A stretch of DNA of 64,000 nucleotides from Eleusine coracana subsp. coracana (GCA_032690845.1 CM064429.1:10634569-10698568); one strand, 5' to 3'; shown: positions 34,630 through 46,429, counted from the stretch's first letter. Numbers and translations: made by a program. Notes: a model not told the origin generated them from the letters alone.

Positions 34630-36173
34630 CTAGTCATGGGAGAACTCATAGTCTTCATCATCATCATCGCCTTCTTCCTCTTCTTCCTCATCAATGGCCG
34701 GTTCTTTCCCTTTGCACTGGCGAGGAGCATAGGCAGCTTGATCTTCACCACCCTCGCCGTCGTCATCCTCAAAGCGAATGTGTTGAGCACTCGAACCTGC
34801 GCCAGAGGAGAAAGGAGGAGGAGTCGGATGGTATCCAAAATAGTTCATCTTCTCGACGGTGAAGGTGGGGTCATCATGAGTAGGAGGAGGTGAGCCTTCA
34901 GCTGGGGACGGTTGAGGAGGAGTCTCAATACCAAAATGGTCATAAAGACCCTTTTGATTCCTCTCAATGACGTCAAGCCTCTGATTAATGCTCCTGCACA
35001 TGCTCATAAGGGATTTGAACATCTTCATAATCCCGCTTCTCTTGCTGCGAGGAGGCGGAGGCACATGAGAGGATTCAGTGCCCCGAGAGGCAGCCTGAGG
35101 TGGCTGAGGTGGTGCAGCTGAAGATGGAGGCTGAGCTACTCCAAAGAACTATCCAGTGGTGGTGTCGGGAGTCCAGTTAGAAGGAATCTGAGGTTTGAGG
35201 CTCAGATGCTTCATATCCTTGTTGAAGGTTAAACTCGATACCTTCTCAATCATGAACATGATGTGAGGAGCGTATCCACAGCCACGCTTGGAAGAGATGG
35301 AGATGTCTCACATCTCCTGATAGACATAGTCAAATGCATCAAACTTTCTATTCCCATGAACCCAGTGCAGGATATCCCTCTTGGAGCTAAGGTACTCTTG
35401 CAGATCCGAAACAGGACTGAGAAGAATGGTTTCAGTCCACTGGAGTTGGGAGGAGAGCAGTTATCCGGGTCCACATACATGTACCTCATATCCTCAGCAT
35501 CCATATGATTCCCCTTGTGAACCTTGTGCCTTTTCTTGCATGTATGCTTAAGCCCAATCATACTAGCAAACTGGTTCTGAGAGCAGGTGTACTTGGTGCC
35601 ATTCGTCATCCAGAACATGATTTTGGCATCTTCATCAAAATAGACAGTTGAGTAAAACTGAGCTATGATTTCTGTATTCCAGGAGTACTGGAAAGTCAGG
35701 AAGGTCTTGAGACCATGATGCTCACAGGCAGCCAACACTCAATCGAGTAATGGATGCTTCCTTGTCTTCATGTGATCCCAATCAAGCCACTTCATCTCAA
35801 CCACTGCATTCTTCATGCATAGATAGGTGGAGTGGTACCAATCCGTATGAAAATGTGCATGAAAGCGGAAATCAGAAGCTTCTTTCTCATCAGCATAGAA
35901 GTTGATTAACCTTGCCTCAGAGCAGGTCTCAATGGAGGTATGGAAGTAGTTCACAATGTCACGGTTAGAGTTCTCCACTTCTGCTGGAGGATGCATGACA
36001 CTATCAAGCTCATTTGTCTCTTCCGGCTCCTTTCTTTCAGCTGGAGCTTTCAGGGTGGTGCGGCGGATGCGCCCAGCAGTGGCCTTCCTCCTCTTTGGGG
36101 GTTGGCGTTGACCTTGGTCTTCACTGGTCTTGGTTCTCTTCTCCCTCAAGGGGGATGCTTCCACGTCAGACAT
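34630..36173 (-). pseudogene. Extra ORF (ORF3) between Copia pol and 3' LTR
   Basis: A sense-strand coding region of about 514 codons in the position where SIRE-type elements carry an additional (env-like) gene. It starts MSDVEASPLREKRTK and has a basic patch (PPKRRKATAGRIRR). The middle resembles the plant transposon-associated globular family with FYSTVYFDEDAKIMFWMTNG and MIGLKHT. It ends with a proline-rich stretch and a strongly acidic tail (DDDDEDYEFSHD). No signal peptide or membrane span is evident, so an envelope role is not supported. Defects are an in-frame stop at 35739-35741, a frameshift near 35305 and a stop near 35150. The family name and function are uncertain. Confidence 0.7.
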
Positions 36174-37036
36174 GCTGAGGAAATGTAGCGAGCAACAAGT
36201 TAGGAGGGAGTCAAAAGGAGGAATAGGGGTGAGGAGAATCAATGAAGAGCTCAGGTTTTTGAAGAAACTACAGGTCGTCGGACATGTCCGATAATCATCG
36301 GATTTGCCCGATGCGTCGGACTTGTCCGATGGTCGTCAGACTTGTCCGATGACACGCAGTTTTTCCAAAAACCTAGATCCTTCACGAATCCACCTACCAC
36401 AAGTACCCAAACTTCTTCTACTCCACTAACAACTAACTAGAGGCTACCTCCATGGATCAAATATGCAAGGGAACAAGATTTGATACTAGCATTAATCAAT
36501 AACCCTAACCCTAAGGGAGAGAGAGGGGATTAGGGTTAAACCTCGCAAAAACAATGGGGGATCGGACTTCTCCGATGGAGGAGGACCTCTTGACCTCCAA
36601 ACTTGCTCCAATGGATGGTGGGAGAGGGAGATCACCTTGGTGCCGCCAATGGGGGTGTTCTTGAGGAGAGAGAAAGTGAGGAAGATGAATAAGGATGGGT
36701 TGATCGAAGGGGTAAGCCAGGCTGGGTTAAAAGGGTTGAAACCTGGACCGTCGGACTTGTCTGATGCCGTCGGACATGTCCGATGGCTGTCGGACTTGCC
36801 TGACGCCAGAATGACCAGAGAGATTAGAGTCCAGCCAGGAAAGAATAGAGGATTTTAATTTTCTTTAAAATAGTTTGATGGAAAGTCTTGACATCTTATG
36901 GTCAGCCAACAATCAACAAAACATAACAATGGCCATATTTTGTCAAGATTCGATCTAGTGATAAAAAAACCAGCTTTAATAGCACAAATAATAGGTTTTT
37001 GGCATAAAACAATAATTTTTTGTAATAACAAAACAA
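36174..37036 (-). other. Non-coding spacer between pol and ORF3 with further dyad boxes
   Basis: The segment holds more CGGAC(A/T)TGTCCG-type boxes at 36272-36350 and 36748-36806, the same motif as in the LTR U3. The nearer cluster ends about 100 bp upstream of the ORF3 start. No coding sequence was seen. Confidence 0.6.
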
Positions 37037-40000
37037 TCACCATTCAGATGTGCACATTCTCTGCATCACATTGCTAGAGTCAAGAATATTTAGTTCACTC
37101 CTAAGATAGCAAAGTCTCTTCTCATCTAGGGGCTTGGTGAATATATCGGCTAGTTGATCTTCGGTTCTCACATGGCTAACTTCGATATCCCCCTTGATGG
37201 AATGATCTCTTAAAAAAGTGGTGGCGGATATCTATATGCTTTGTGCGTGAATGCTCAATGGGGTTATAAGCAAGCTTTATGGCACTCTCATTGTCACATA
37301 GGAGTGGAACACGGTTCAACTTATAACCGTAATCCCTTAGAGTTTGTCTCATCCAAAGTAGTTGTGCACAACAACTACCGGCTGTAACATACTCCGCTTC
37401 GGCCGTGGATAGTGCAATGGAGTTTTGTTTCTTGGATGACCATGACACTAGGGACCTACCCAAGAATTGGCATGTCCCAGAGGTGCTCTTTCTATCTACC
37501 TTATCCCCAGCATAATCCGCATCAGAATAGCCTAATAGGTTGAACTTTGAGCCTTTGGGGTACCAAAGCCCTAGATTGGGAGTGTGAACCAAATATCTTA
37601 ATATTCTCTTAACAGCCACCATGTGACACTCCATAGGAGCGGCTTGAAAACGTGCACACATACACACACTAAGCATGATATCGGGCCTAGATGCACAAAG
37701 GTAAAGCAAAGAGCCAATTATGGAGCGGTATACCTTTTGATCAACGGGTTGATCCTTTGGTTGAGGTCGAGCTGACCATTTGTCGGCATGGGAGTTTTGA
37801 TGGGCTTTGCCTTGTCCATGTCAAATTTCTTCAATAGGTCTTGTGTGTACTTTGCTTGACATATGAAGGTGCCCTCCTTGAGTTACTTCACTTGGAAGCC
37901 TAGAAAGAATGTCAATTCTCCCATCATGGACATCTCGAACCTTTTGGTCATTATCTTGCTAAATTCATCACAAAAGGTTTGGTTAGTAGAACCAAATATA
38001 ATGTCATCGACATATATTTGGCATACAAAGATATCATCACCAAAACGTTTAGTGAAGAGGGTAGGATCGGCCTTGCCAATGACAAAACCCTTTTTAACAA
38101 GAAAATCCCTAAGGCATTCATACCATGCTCTCGGGGCTTGCTTAAGCCCATAGAGCGCCTTATGGAGTTTATAAACATGGTTAGGATACTTAGAGTCTTC
38201 AAAGCCCGGTGGTTGCTCCACATATACTTCTTACTTGATTGGCCCATTTAGGAATGCACTTTTCACGTCTATTTGTTACAACTTAAAATCATAGTGAGTA
38301 GCAAAAGCAAGTAATATTCTGATAGATTCAAGCCTTGCTACGGGGGCATAAGTTTCATCAAAATCAAAACCTTCCACTTGTGAATACCCCTTTGCCACGA
38401 GCCTTGCCTTGTTTCTTGTCACAACACCATCTTTATTTGTTTGTTGCGGAACACCCATTTGGTGCCCACAACATTCTTGTTATTTGGCCTTTCCTCTAGT
38501 GTCCACACTTCATTTCTTGTGAAGTTGTTCAACTCTTCTTGCATGGCCATCACCCAATCCGCATCCTCAAGTGCTTGTTCTACCCTAAATGGCTCCATAG
38601 AAGAGACAAAAGAGTAATGTTCACAAAAACTACTATTTCAAGATCTAGTGATTACTCCCTTGTCAATATCTCCAAGAATTTGCTCGACGGGGTGATCACG
38701 TTGTACATTTTGATGCACTCTTGGGTGCGGTGGGTGTGAGCTTTCTTCACCACCATCTTTATCAACCTCTTCATCATGTATTTGAGAATCATTGCTTGAT
38801 GCTTCTTCATGATTCCCAACATCTTGATCTTGACCACTTGCGTGATCTAATTCTTTATTCTCATGATGTTGGTTTTGTCTTGAGGGAGAGGGTTGATTTT
38901 CAATACTTGATGTTTCTTGTGGTCTCACATCACCAATGGCCATCCTTTTTATTACACTTCTAGGAGATTCATCATCTACACCATCATTAACAACTTGCTC
39001 CCCTTGAGAGCCATTAGATTTATCGAATGTCATGTCACGTGAAATTTCAACACAACCGGTAGTTTTGTTGAATACACGATAGGCATGAACATTCGACCCA
39101 TAACCAAGCAAGAAACCTTCATCAACTTTTGGAGCAAACTTAGAAATCTTGGATTTCTTGTTTAGCATAAAGTATTTGCTCCCAAAAACATGAAAGTAGG
39201 AAATATTAGGCTGTTACCGGTTAGTAGCTCATATGGTGTTTTCTTCAATAATCGATGGAGATACAACGGGTTGGTGGCATGGCATGCGGTGTTGACGGCC
39301 TTGGCCCAAAAACGGTCGGACGTCTTGTATTCATCAAGCATTGTTCTTGCCATCTCAATGAGCGTGCGGTTCTTTCTTTCGGCCACCCCATTTTGTTGAG
39401 GGGAGTAGGGTGCCGAAAATTCATGCTTGATGCCTTCTTCATCGAGATACTCTTCAACTTGAGTGTTCTTGAATTCGGTGCCGTTGTCACTCCTTATTTT
39501 CTTGATCTTGACTTCATATTCATTTTGTGCTCTTTTCATGAATGTCTTGAGCACATCTTTTACTTCACCTTTATCATGAAAAAAGAATACCCACGTGAAG
39601 CGAGAAAAGTCATCAACAATTACAAAACCATATTTGTTACCACCAATACTTATGTAGGAGACAGGGTCGAAGAGGTCCATGTGCAACATCTCCAATGGCC
39701 TTGTGATGGTCATCACATTCTTGGCGGGGTGTGATACTCCAACTTGCTTTCCCGCTTGGCATGCACTACAAATTTTATCCTTCTCAAAGCAAACGTCGGT
39801 TAGTCCTATGATGTGGCCGCCCTTTTGGAGTTTGTGAAGATTTCTCATACGAACATGGGCTAGCCTTGTATGCCACAACCATTCCATGTTGGACTTCGCT
39901 AATAAGCATGTACCAAGTCTAGCTTCATCCGTGGAGAAGTCCACAACATAAAGCTTTCCTTTAAGCACACCCTTAAAAGCAATCGAGCCATCACTCCTCT

Positions 40001-42278
40001 TATAGACGGTCACACCACATTCGTTGAACAAACAATCATAGCCCATTTTACAAAATTGCGAAATGGACAAAAGATTGAAGTCAACGTGATCAACAAGCAT
40101 AACCTTAGAGAGGGAATATGAAGGAGTGAGAGGGACTTTACCATAACCTAGTACTTGTCCCATTCCATTGTCACCAAATGTGATGTACTCATTTTTGTTA
40201 TGACTTGGCTCGAATGACTTGAACATCTTTTTGTCTCCGGTCATATGATTGGTGCATCCACTATCAATCACCCAACTTGATCCTCTGGAGACATAGTCCT
40301 ACAAAATAAATTAAGCTTTGTTTTTAGGTACCCAAATTTGCTTGGGTCCTTTTACATCCATGACATGTGACATTCTAGTATATGAGTATGCACCTCTTGC
40401 ATACTTTGCCTTCTCATTATCAATAACATCTTTCTCATGTTGTATTTTGCTTTTAAGAGCTTTTACTTGCTTGCTCAAATCATCAATCAATTTGATATTA
40501 GTAGCACAAGCATCAACATCAATATTATAGCATCTATCACATCCTTTGCTAGTGGAAGCTTGAGAGGAATTATTTGAGGAGGATGTGAGAGTTGAAAGGA
40601 TCCTATATTATTCTTCAAGAGACTTATGAGTCTTTTCCAAATCCTCATACTTCTCTTGAAGTTCATCTTTAATGCTCTTAGCAATCTCACAAGTGTTCTC
40701 AATTTTAGTGAGAGACATAGTTAAGTCATTATTTTTCTTTCTCTCTTCTTCTAGGAGCTTCTCTAGTTCAAGGTTTCTTTTCTTTTCAAGAACAAGCAAG
40801 TCTTCTTGTTTCTCAAGTAGCTCCTCTTGCCTATCCTTTTTTTCCTTTTGTTTTTCAAGTAATTCCATAAATTCAAGCATTTTAGGAAGTGAAGCATTAA
40901 CATCATCATCATCACTACTACTAGCATAAGAGGAACGCTTGTGTTTAGATTTTGTTACCTTTGATCCTCTTGCCATGAGGCACTTGTGAGTGTTGTCGTC
41001 ATCATCACCACTCAAGCTCCCAAATAGATAAGTGTTGGTGGGAGTGACGCTAATGGCAAGTGTAGCAATGCCTCCCTCATCCGAGTCAGATTCGGAGGAG
41101 GAAGAGGATGAAGAGGATGAATCATCGGAATTCCATTCTTGACCAATGTGAGCTTCACCTCTTCTATGCTTCTTGTACTTCTTGTCTTTCTTGTGATGCT
41201 TGTCTTTCCTTCTTTCATCTTTGTTCTTCTTCTTTGGACATTCTGCAATGAAATGTCCTTCATCAACACATTCATAGCAAGTTCTTTTTGACCTTCTTGC
41301 TTTGCCCTTGTCAAAGCTTTTCTTCTTGTAGCCATCTTTCTTGAGAAATGACTTGAATCTCCTCACAAGCAAAGCCATTTCATCATCACTATCTTCACTA
41401 CTAGAATCAACCACTTTCTTTTTCTTCTCTTGTGTGGCTTTGAGTGCCACATCCTTTTTGTCACCATTTGCTCCCTCAATTTGCTTGATCAAGGCATTTA
41501 TCTTGTTGGCTTGATCATTTTGTTGCTTCTGGTGAAGAAGCTTTCCAAGCACTTCATCGGTGGAGAAGGTTTTGAAGTTGTCCTTCTCTCTAATGTTTGA
41601 GCCAATATTGCTATCCCATGGTCTCAATGCTTGTAGTAGTCTCTTGTTGATATCCAAGTCGGTTATTTTAACTCCTAGTGCTCTTCTTTGATTCACAATC
41701 CTCATGAGTCTATCATGAACGTCCTTTGGGCCTTCTCCCGGACCCATGATGAATAGGTTGAACTCATTTTGCAGTTCTTCAAGTCTTGCATCTTTGACGG
41801 AATCAATGCCCTCATAGATAACCTTAAGTTTTCTCCATAGTTGGTTGGCATTCTTTATTTCAGCTACCTTGTCATACTCGGTGGCACTAAGTGCGAAAAC
41901 AATTGCACTAGCAGCCACGACATTACGATGAATGTTGATTTGATCCTTACGGGTTGGATTGTCTCTATTTTCCTACAAGAAACCATTCTCGGTTATATTT
42001 GCAACATGAGGACTCATGGATTCCAAATACATCATCATCTTGCATTTCCAATGATCATAAAATTGTCCATCAAAGTAGGGGAGTCTACCGGACCCTTGCC
42101 CAATGTGATCTTCTTTGAGATCATCATAATCAAACATGACATTGTTGTAGGTTTTTGGTAGCTCATCTTTATCAATATCTTCAATCCTTGGATTTTCTCT
42201 AGGTGCATCACCCTCGGACCTTGCTTCGGACGATCCACTAGACGGAATTTCCTTTCCCTTTGTCATCTTTATCTTCAA
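37037..42278 (-). pseudogene. Copia gag-pol polyprotein, multiply interrupted
   Basis: Read from 42278 downward, the domains come in Copia order. Gag has the zinc knuckle CYECVDEGHFIAEC and a long lysine/glutamate coiled coil (about 40610-40900). Protease has WVIDSGCTNHMTGD. Integrase has its zinc-binding region, then D in HMDLFDP, D in RSDNGTEF and E in NGVAERKN. Reverse transcriptase has LVAKGYSQ and the catalytic YVDD (near 38010). RNase H has YSDADYAGD, STAEAEY and LLCDNESA, and the tail DQLADIFTKPLDEKR ends at 37037. The words QNSIALSTAEAEY and LLWMRQTLRDYG are typical of the SIRE/Maximus lineage. Defects are in-frame stops at 41973, 40608, about 40310 and about 40298, and frameshifts near 39200, 38430, 37720 and 37205. 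This copy cannot produce a working polyprotein. Confidence 0.92.
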
Positions 42279-42303
42279 GCGGTTAAGCCTTCAAGAAGAT
42301 CCC

Positions 42304-42315
42304 GCTCTGATACTA
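42304..42315 (-). promoter_or_regulatory. Primer binding site of the Copia element
   Basis: On the minus strand TAGTATCAGAGC, two bases inside the 5' LTR. It differs by one base from TGGTATCAGAGC, the complement of the initiator methionine tRNA 3' end used by most Copia elements. Confidence 0.85.
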
Positions 42316-42317
42316 AT

Positions 42318-42988
42318 TGAAAGTGCCTAGAGGGGGGGGGGTGAATAGGCAATAATCCCTGAAATTCACTTAATAATAAAAGTTAAATGCGCAGTGTCGG
42401 ACTTGTCTGACGATTGTGGAGAAAGTCCGACGACTTGTCCGATGGCACAAGATAGAAAAGTAGATCGACCAGGTAAATATTAAAACTAGTGTAAGGCAAG
42501 CTAGGAGCAAGTGAATATAAGCAAGGGGAAGCTGTAAAAATAAGGAGAGCAACTAGCAAGCAACCTACACAGGTTAATTTAAGAAATACGAAGCAAACCC
42601 TAACTAGAAAGTTTATGAGCAAGAACAAGTAAATGAGAGACAAGTAATTAAAAGCACAAGTAAGGCACAAGATTTGTTCACCGAAGTTCAGCTCCACAAA
42701 GAAGCCTACGTCTCCGTTGAGGGATCCACAAAGGACCGGGTCTCTTTCAACCCTAACCTCTCCAAGTGACCACAAAGATCAAACTTGGTTTTCCACTAGA
42801 AACTCCACAAAGGAGGGGTCAATACAAACTTCCCGAGGCGTCACCACACAAGTTGGGAGCTCTACGGGCACCTCTAACCGTCTAGAGGATGAATCCCCAA
42901 GAGTAACAAACACAATAGTCGTCGGCTGTGAGGATGAATCAAGTGCTCAAGAGGATGGAAGCTTGGAGTCGATGGAGCACCTCAATCT
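42318..42988 (-). mobile_element. Truncated 5' LTR of the Copia element
   Basis: 671 bp that match the first 680 bp of the 3' LTR from TGAAAGTGCCTAGAGG onward (G-run of only 10 here). The match stops at CTCAATCT, where LINE ORF1 sequence begins. The promoter-bearing U3 portion, about 850 bp, is gone, so the element has lost its own promoter. Confidence 0.9.
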
Positions 42989-43133
42989 ACCTCACTTTGG
43001 GCAGCTTGTCCTTCAACTCTTCTGCCAGGAAAACTCCTTCCTTCTCCGCCTCGGTCAGGTTGAGTCGCTGAAGCAGCTCATCTACCTCAGCATCCCTTTG
43101 ACTCCCCGTCGCCTTAGATGATTCAGCTGCCAT
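42989..43133 (-). pseudogene. LINE ORF1 N-terminal fragment
   Basis: Starts at the ATG at 43133 with MAAESSKATG and encodes an acidic helix (EVDELLQRLNLTEAEKEGVF) typical of the beginning of plant LINE ORF1 (gag-like, nucleic-acid-binding) proteins. It is cut after about 47 codons at the Copia LTR joint. The zinc-knuckle part is not present anywhere in the window. Confidence 0.75.
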
Positions 43134-43355
43134 CTTCAAAATCCCTAACCCCTCCAAACCCGTGAGAACAAGAACGCCGAGGGCATAACCAAGGCCGGGA
43201 AGCTAAACAAGTTAGCCCCTTAATCAGCCCGAATCAGCCCCTGAGTGAGTAATCACGGAGTTGGCCGGAGATTAGTCAAGATCCTTCGTCGGGGTAGAGT
43301 CGCTGCAGAAGTCGCCAGACCTAGGAAACCCTAGTCAGCTTGGTTTACGAGGGTT

Positions 43356-43372
43356 TTGTAGATTAGTTTGGT
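43356..43372. repeat. Target-site duplication, right copy, of the split LINE
   Basis: Identical 17-mer to 27496-27512. It marks the 5' end of the LINE insertion. Confidence 0.9.
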
Positions 43373-43614
43373 ATGATTATTTTCTTTTAATTTGGTTCTT
43401 AATTTTATCGATCAGATGGGTCACAGTGGTGTTCTACGTTATTGCATGGGCTTTGGAAGTTTGGGTGTGGAGTGGGCTTTCCCATTCGCCTGTTGCCTTT
43501 TGGTATGGTTAGGCATGCATGATGGGCTATACTAATGATGGGGTAACGGTAATGGGCTGAACGACATGAGGCGGTATCAATCACATGCATAGCAGCAACC
43601 GCTTAGGGTAGGGC
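43373..43614. other. Short host spacer
   Basis: Unremarkable sequence between the LINE complex and the hAT element; nothing recognised. Confidence 0.5.
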
Positions 43615-45838
43615 TATAGATTTCCAAACGGACCGCCCGGCACGGCCCGACCCAAGCACGGAAAAGCCCGGCACGTTTAGTTTCGGGTTGGCACGGCATG
43701 CTATTCATTCCGGGCCATGCCATGCTGGCCCACGTGCCTGGGCGCCAGACCGTGGCACGGCACGCTCAGAGATTGCCATGCTGGGCCAGCCCGTTAGGCG
43801 TGGTAGCCCATAGAGCATGAAAAGCCCATGAAACATACTGGCTCGAAATTAGAATGAACATTGAATCAAAACTAGAATATAGCAAACAAAAATAAAAAAA
43901 CAGCAAACAAGAATAAAAAACAGTAGCAAACAAGAATCAGAAAAAGAGTGCAAAGACAACAACTTTGGCCAAAGGAAACTTAAATTAGATTTAGTGCTGG
44001 CTGTCTCGTTAAAAACCCTCGACCTTGAAGGGGAAAAAGAGTGCAGCCAGCATAAAGTCTTATGATCCCAGTCATAAAATCCAAGTTATAACTACAAGTC
44101 TTACAAATAAGGTACAAATTCTACTAAGGAACAGATTCAGCTCCAGTAGAAGGTTTAGCACCAGTAGAAGGTTTAGCTCCAGTCTTAGGTGTATCATCTA
44201 GGTATAGATTAGCAGATTGCTTGTCAAGATCCTCTTGGTGCTTCTTGATGGTTTGCTGAGCTCGTTCTTTGCCTTGAAACCAATCTTTCAAGCAGGTTAT
44301 GGCCTTAACCATTTCACTTGTCAATCCATGCCGCCTCTCCTCAAGCACCCTGCCAGTAAGACTGAAGACAGACTCCGAATTGATAGTTGAAACTGGAACT
44401 GTTAAAACATCCTTAACTAAGATAGACAAAATAGGATAAGTCATTCGATGCTCATGCCACCATGTAAGAATGTCAAGCTCGTCATTAGAAACAGATGCTG
44501 GATCATTATCAAGATACAATGATAATTCTGACACTTGTGCAACGCAAGAATTAGATTGCAATGGAGTAGTCAACAGAATCAGATGTGCTGATCTTACTCC
44601 AAGCAGTCTTTTTTCTATCATTACTAACTGGCTGAGGTGGTCGCTGCAACTGAACTGCACCAAACTTACTTTCATACTTGGCAAAGACATTAGTTTGCCT
44701 ACAGGCACCTTCAAAGTTAGGATTATGAGCATTCTTAACATAGCGCTTAAAAGCACGTGAAGCACCAAATCCCAAAGACAGATCTAGTGTTACAATCAAA
44801 ATGCATAACTCCTCACGAGCAACCTTAGCATTGTAGGTCCAAGTAAGAACAAAACTATCAGGGTTAAACTGAAGCAAAGATTGTGTCCTACATGCACGTT
44901 CAGACTTAGAAACACAAGAACAGTGATGTCCAAGCAAGTGACCAGTACCACCTTTTGATGCAGCAGTTAAAAAAATTTTGCAATGCTTACATGTAGCAGC
45001 ATACCTCACCTCGACACCATTGACATCCTTGTACATGGTTTCAAAGTCGTTCCAGACTTCAGATGTAGGCTTCCGGCCCCTCTTGCCGCGTCTCGTATCC
45101 GTGCTCACGGAACATGGTGTGGTGTCCTCTAGGGTTGAGCTGCCAGCTGCAGGAGTCGAAGAAGCATTAGGCATTGCTGATGATGGAGGCACCTCGCCCA
45201 TGCCCATGCCCGTGCCTGATGAAGGAGTAGGAGTCACGTCGGGTGGCGATGAAGTAGGCGTGCCCGCCGATGGCGATGGAGTAGCCGTCGGCGATGTGCG
45301 GCCTCCAAAGAGTAGATTCTGAGCCTTGCGGATGGACTCATCGCTCGGCGCAAGCGGCATCCCGTCGGCACGAAACAACGATGAGCTATGGTGCGGCGAG
45401 GAGAGCAGTGGATCTAGGGTCTAGGCCATCTAGGCCACAGTGAACGGCGACAAGATGCGCTGCGACGAGGGCGAGGAGAGCAGTGGATCTAGGGTTCGAG
45501 TCGAGAGGGAGGCGAGGAGTTGCGGCGCCGACGCGGAGCGGTGGGGAAAATGGCTCTACAGTTCGAGCCGCGGTGGGGACCGGGGGTCTATATACTATGG
45601 CGGGCCATGTCATTGTGGGCTGTGCCGTGGTGGACTGCATCGTGCTTCACCGGGCCGCACTAATCGGGCCGTGCCGTGTACCGCCCACCGTGCCAGACCC
45701 GCGGCCCAAGCACGGCACGCACGTACGGGCCGTGCCAGCATGGCACGATATTGGGCTGGGCCGTGCCGTGCTTGGGCCATGTCAAACAATATGTGCTTCG
45801 GGCCCGCCCGCCTAGCCCAGCCCGTTTGGACATCTATA
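43615..45838 (-). mobile_element. Dart-like hAT element, internally deleted
   Basis: The ends are TATAGATTTCCAAACGGAC on the left and, reversed, TATAGATGTCCAAACGGGC on the right, close to the rice Dart/nDart terminus as I remember it (TAGAGGTGTCCAAACGGGC). The flanks GGTAGGGC and AGCAGGGC match at 6 of 8 bases, an aged 8-bp hAT target duplication. Both subterminal zones are packed with GGCACGG, GGCCCG and CCAAGCACGG words in both orientations. The interior holds a shortened transposase. Confidence 0.85.
44124..45378 (-). pseudogene. hAT transposase, BED finger fused to dimerisation domain
   Basis: The N-terminal part starts with a serine/proline/threonine-rich stretch, then a BED zinc finger (SEVWNDFETMYKD, CKHCK, and a His/Cys cluster GHLLGHHCSC), which binds transposon ends. 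The C-terminal part has the hAT dimerisation signature (ELDILTWWHEH, YPILSILVKDVL, STINSESVFSLTGRVL), ending in a threefold repeat around TGAKPS. Full transposases have 600-700 residues; the central catalytic region, including the RNase-H-like acidic residues, is missing between about residue 250 and the dimerisation domain. A frameshift near 44580 separates the two parts. It cannot catalyse transposition but could in principle be mobilised. Confidence 0.85.
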
Positions 45839-46426
45839 AGCAGGGCAAATAATATAGCCAGCTGCCAGCTCTATACTCATTTTAAGCCTTCATAAACAAC
45901 GGCAGGTATAATGGTGTACTGTTCGGCTATTAGCTTGCTTGAATAGAATATTATATTACTTAATGCTTGCTTTGGCACTCAAATACTGGCTGGGAGCACT
46001 CAATTTTCTCGGGCGGGCTGCTTGAGCCGGCAACCAGCGGGCGATGAAACAATGTCAGCAACATTCTCTTTCTTCATTTCTCACAGTTCCACGTCAGATG
46101 ATGGGCTGACGAGGCGGGACCGATTACTATACTTGCTCTTAGCATGTTTCCAAGCATCCAGCTGACCAGCCGTCGTTCTTATCTGAGTAATTAGGTGACA
46201 AAGTCCTGTCCTGTGACCCTGCCACCACGGCGCATTTTCTACTTTAGAAACCGTCCCTCCAATACCACGATAGAGGAAAAATCGCTGCACGGGGGGACCG
46301 ATTGCGGAGGCGCTCGTTCGGGTAAATCTGGCGGAGGTAGCGACGGAATGCTACCTCTGACGTGGCATGGGCCCATGCGCTGGCACGCCATCCTAACGAT
46401 CCAGGCTCCGTTGCCGCAGCAGTAGA

Positions 46427-46429
<3 letters not shown>

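Larger units (their letters stand above)
27513..43355 (-). mobile_element. LINE (non-LTR retrotransposon) split by a Copia element
   Basis: The 3' end is a short poly(A) tail at 27513-27519 preceded by TTTAATAAAGAG. The 5' end lies at 43355 with about 220 bp of leader before the ORF1 start at 43133. The two extremities are bounded by the same 17-bp direct repeat, so they belong to one insertion. LINE sequence is present at 27513-31093, again at 31773-32638 (duplicated), and at 42989-43355. Everything else inside is the Copia element. Most of ORF1 and the start of ORF2 (AP-endonuclease part) are missing, so a deletion accompanied or followed the Copia insertion. Confidence 0.88.

Noticed and set aside
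34170..36173. Calling ORF3 a true envelope gene
   Set aside because: No signal peptide, furin-like site or transmembrane span was seen; position alone is not enough.
36496..36516. Telomere-like CCCTAA words
   Set aside because: Only about two adjacent units; too short for an interstitial telomere tract.
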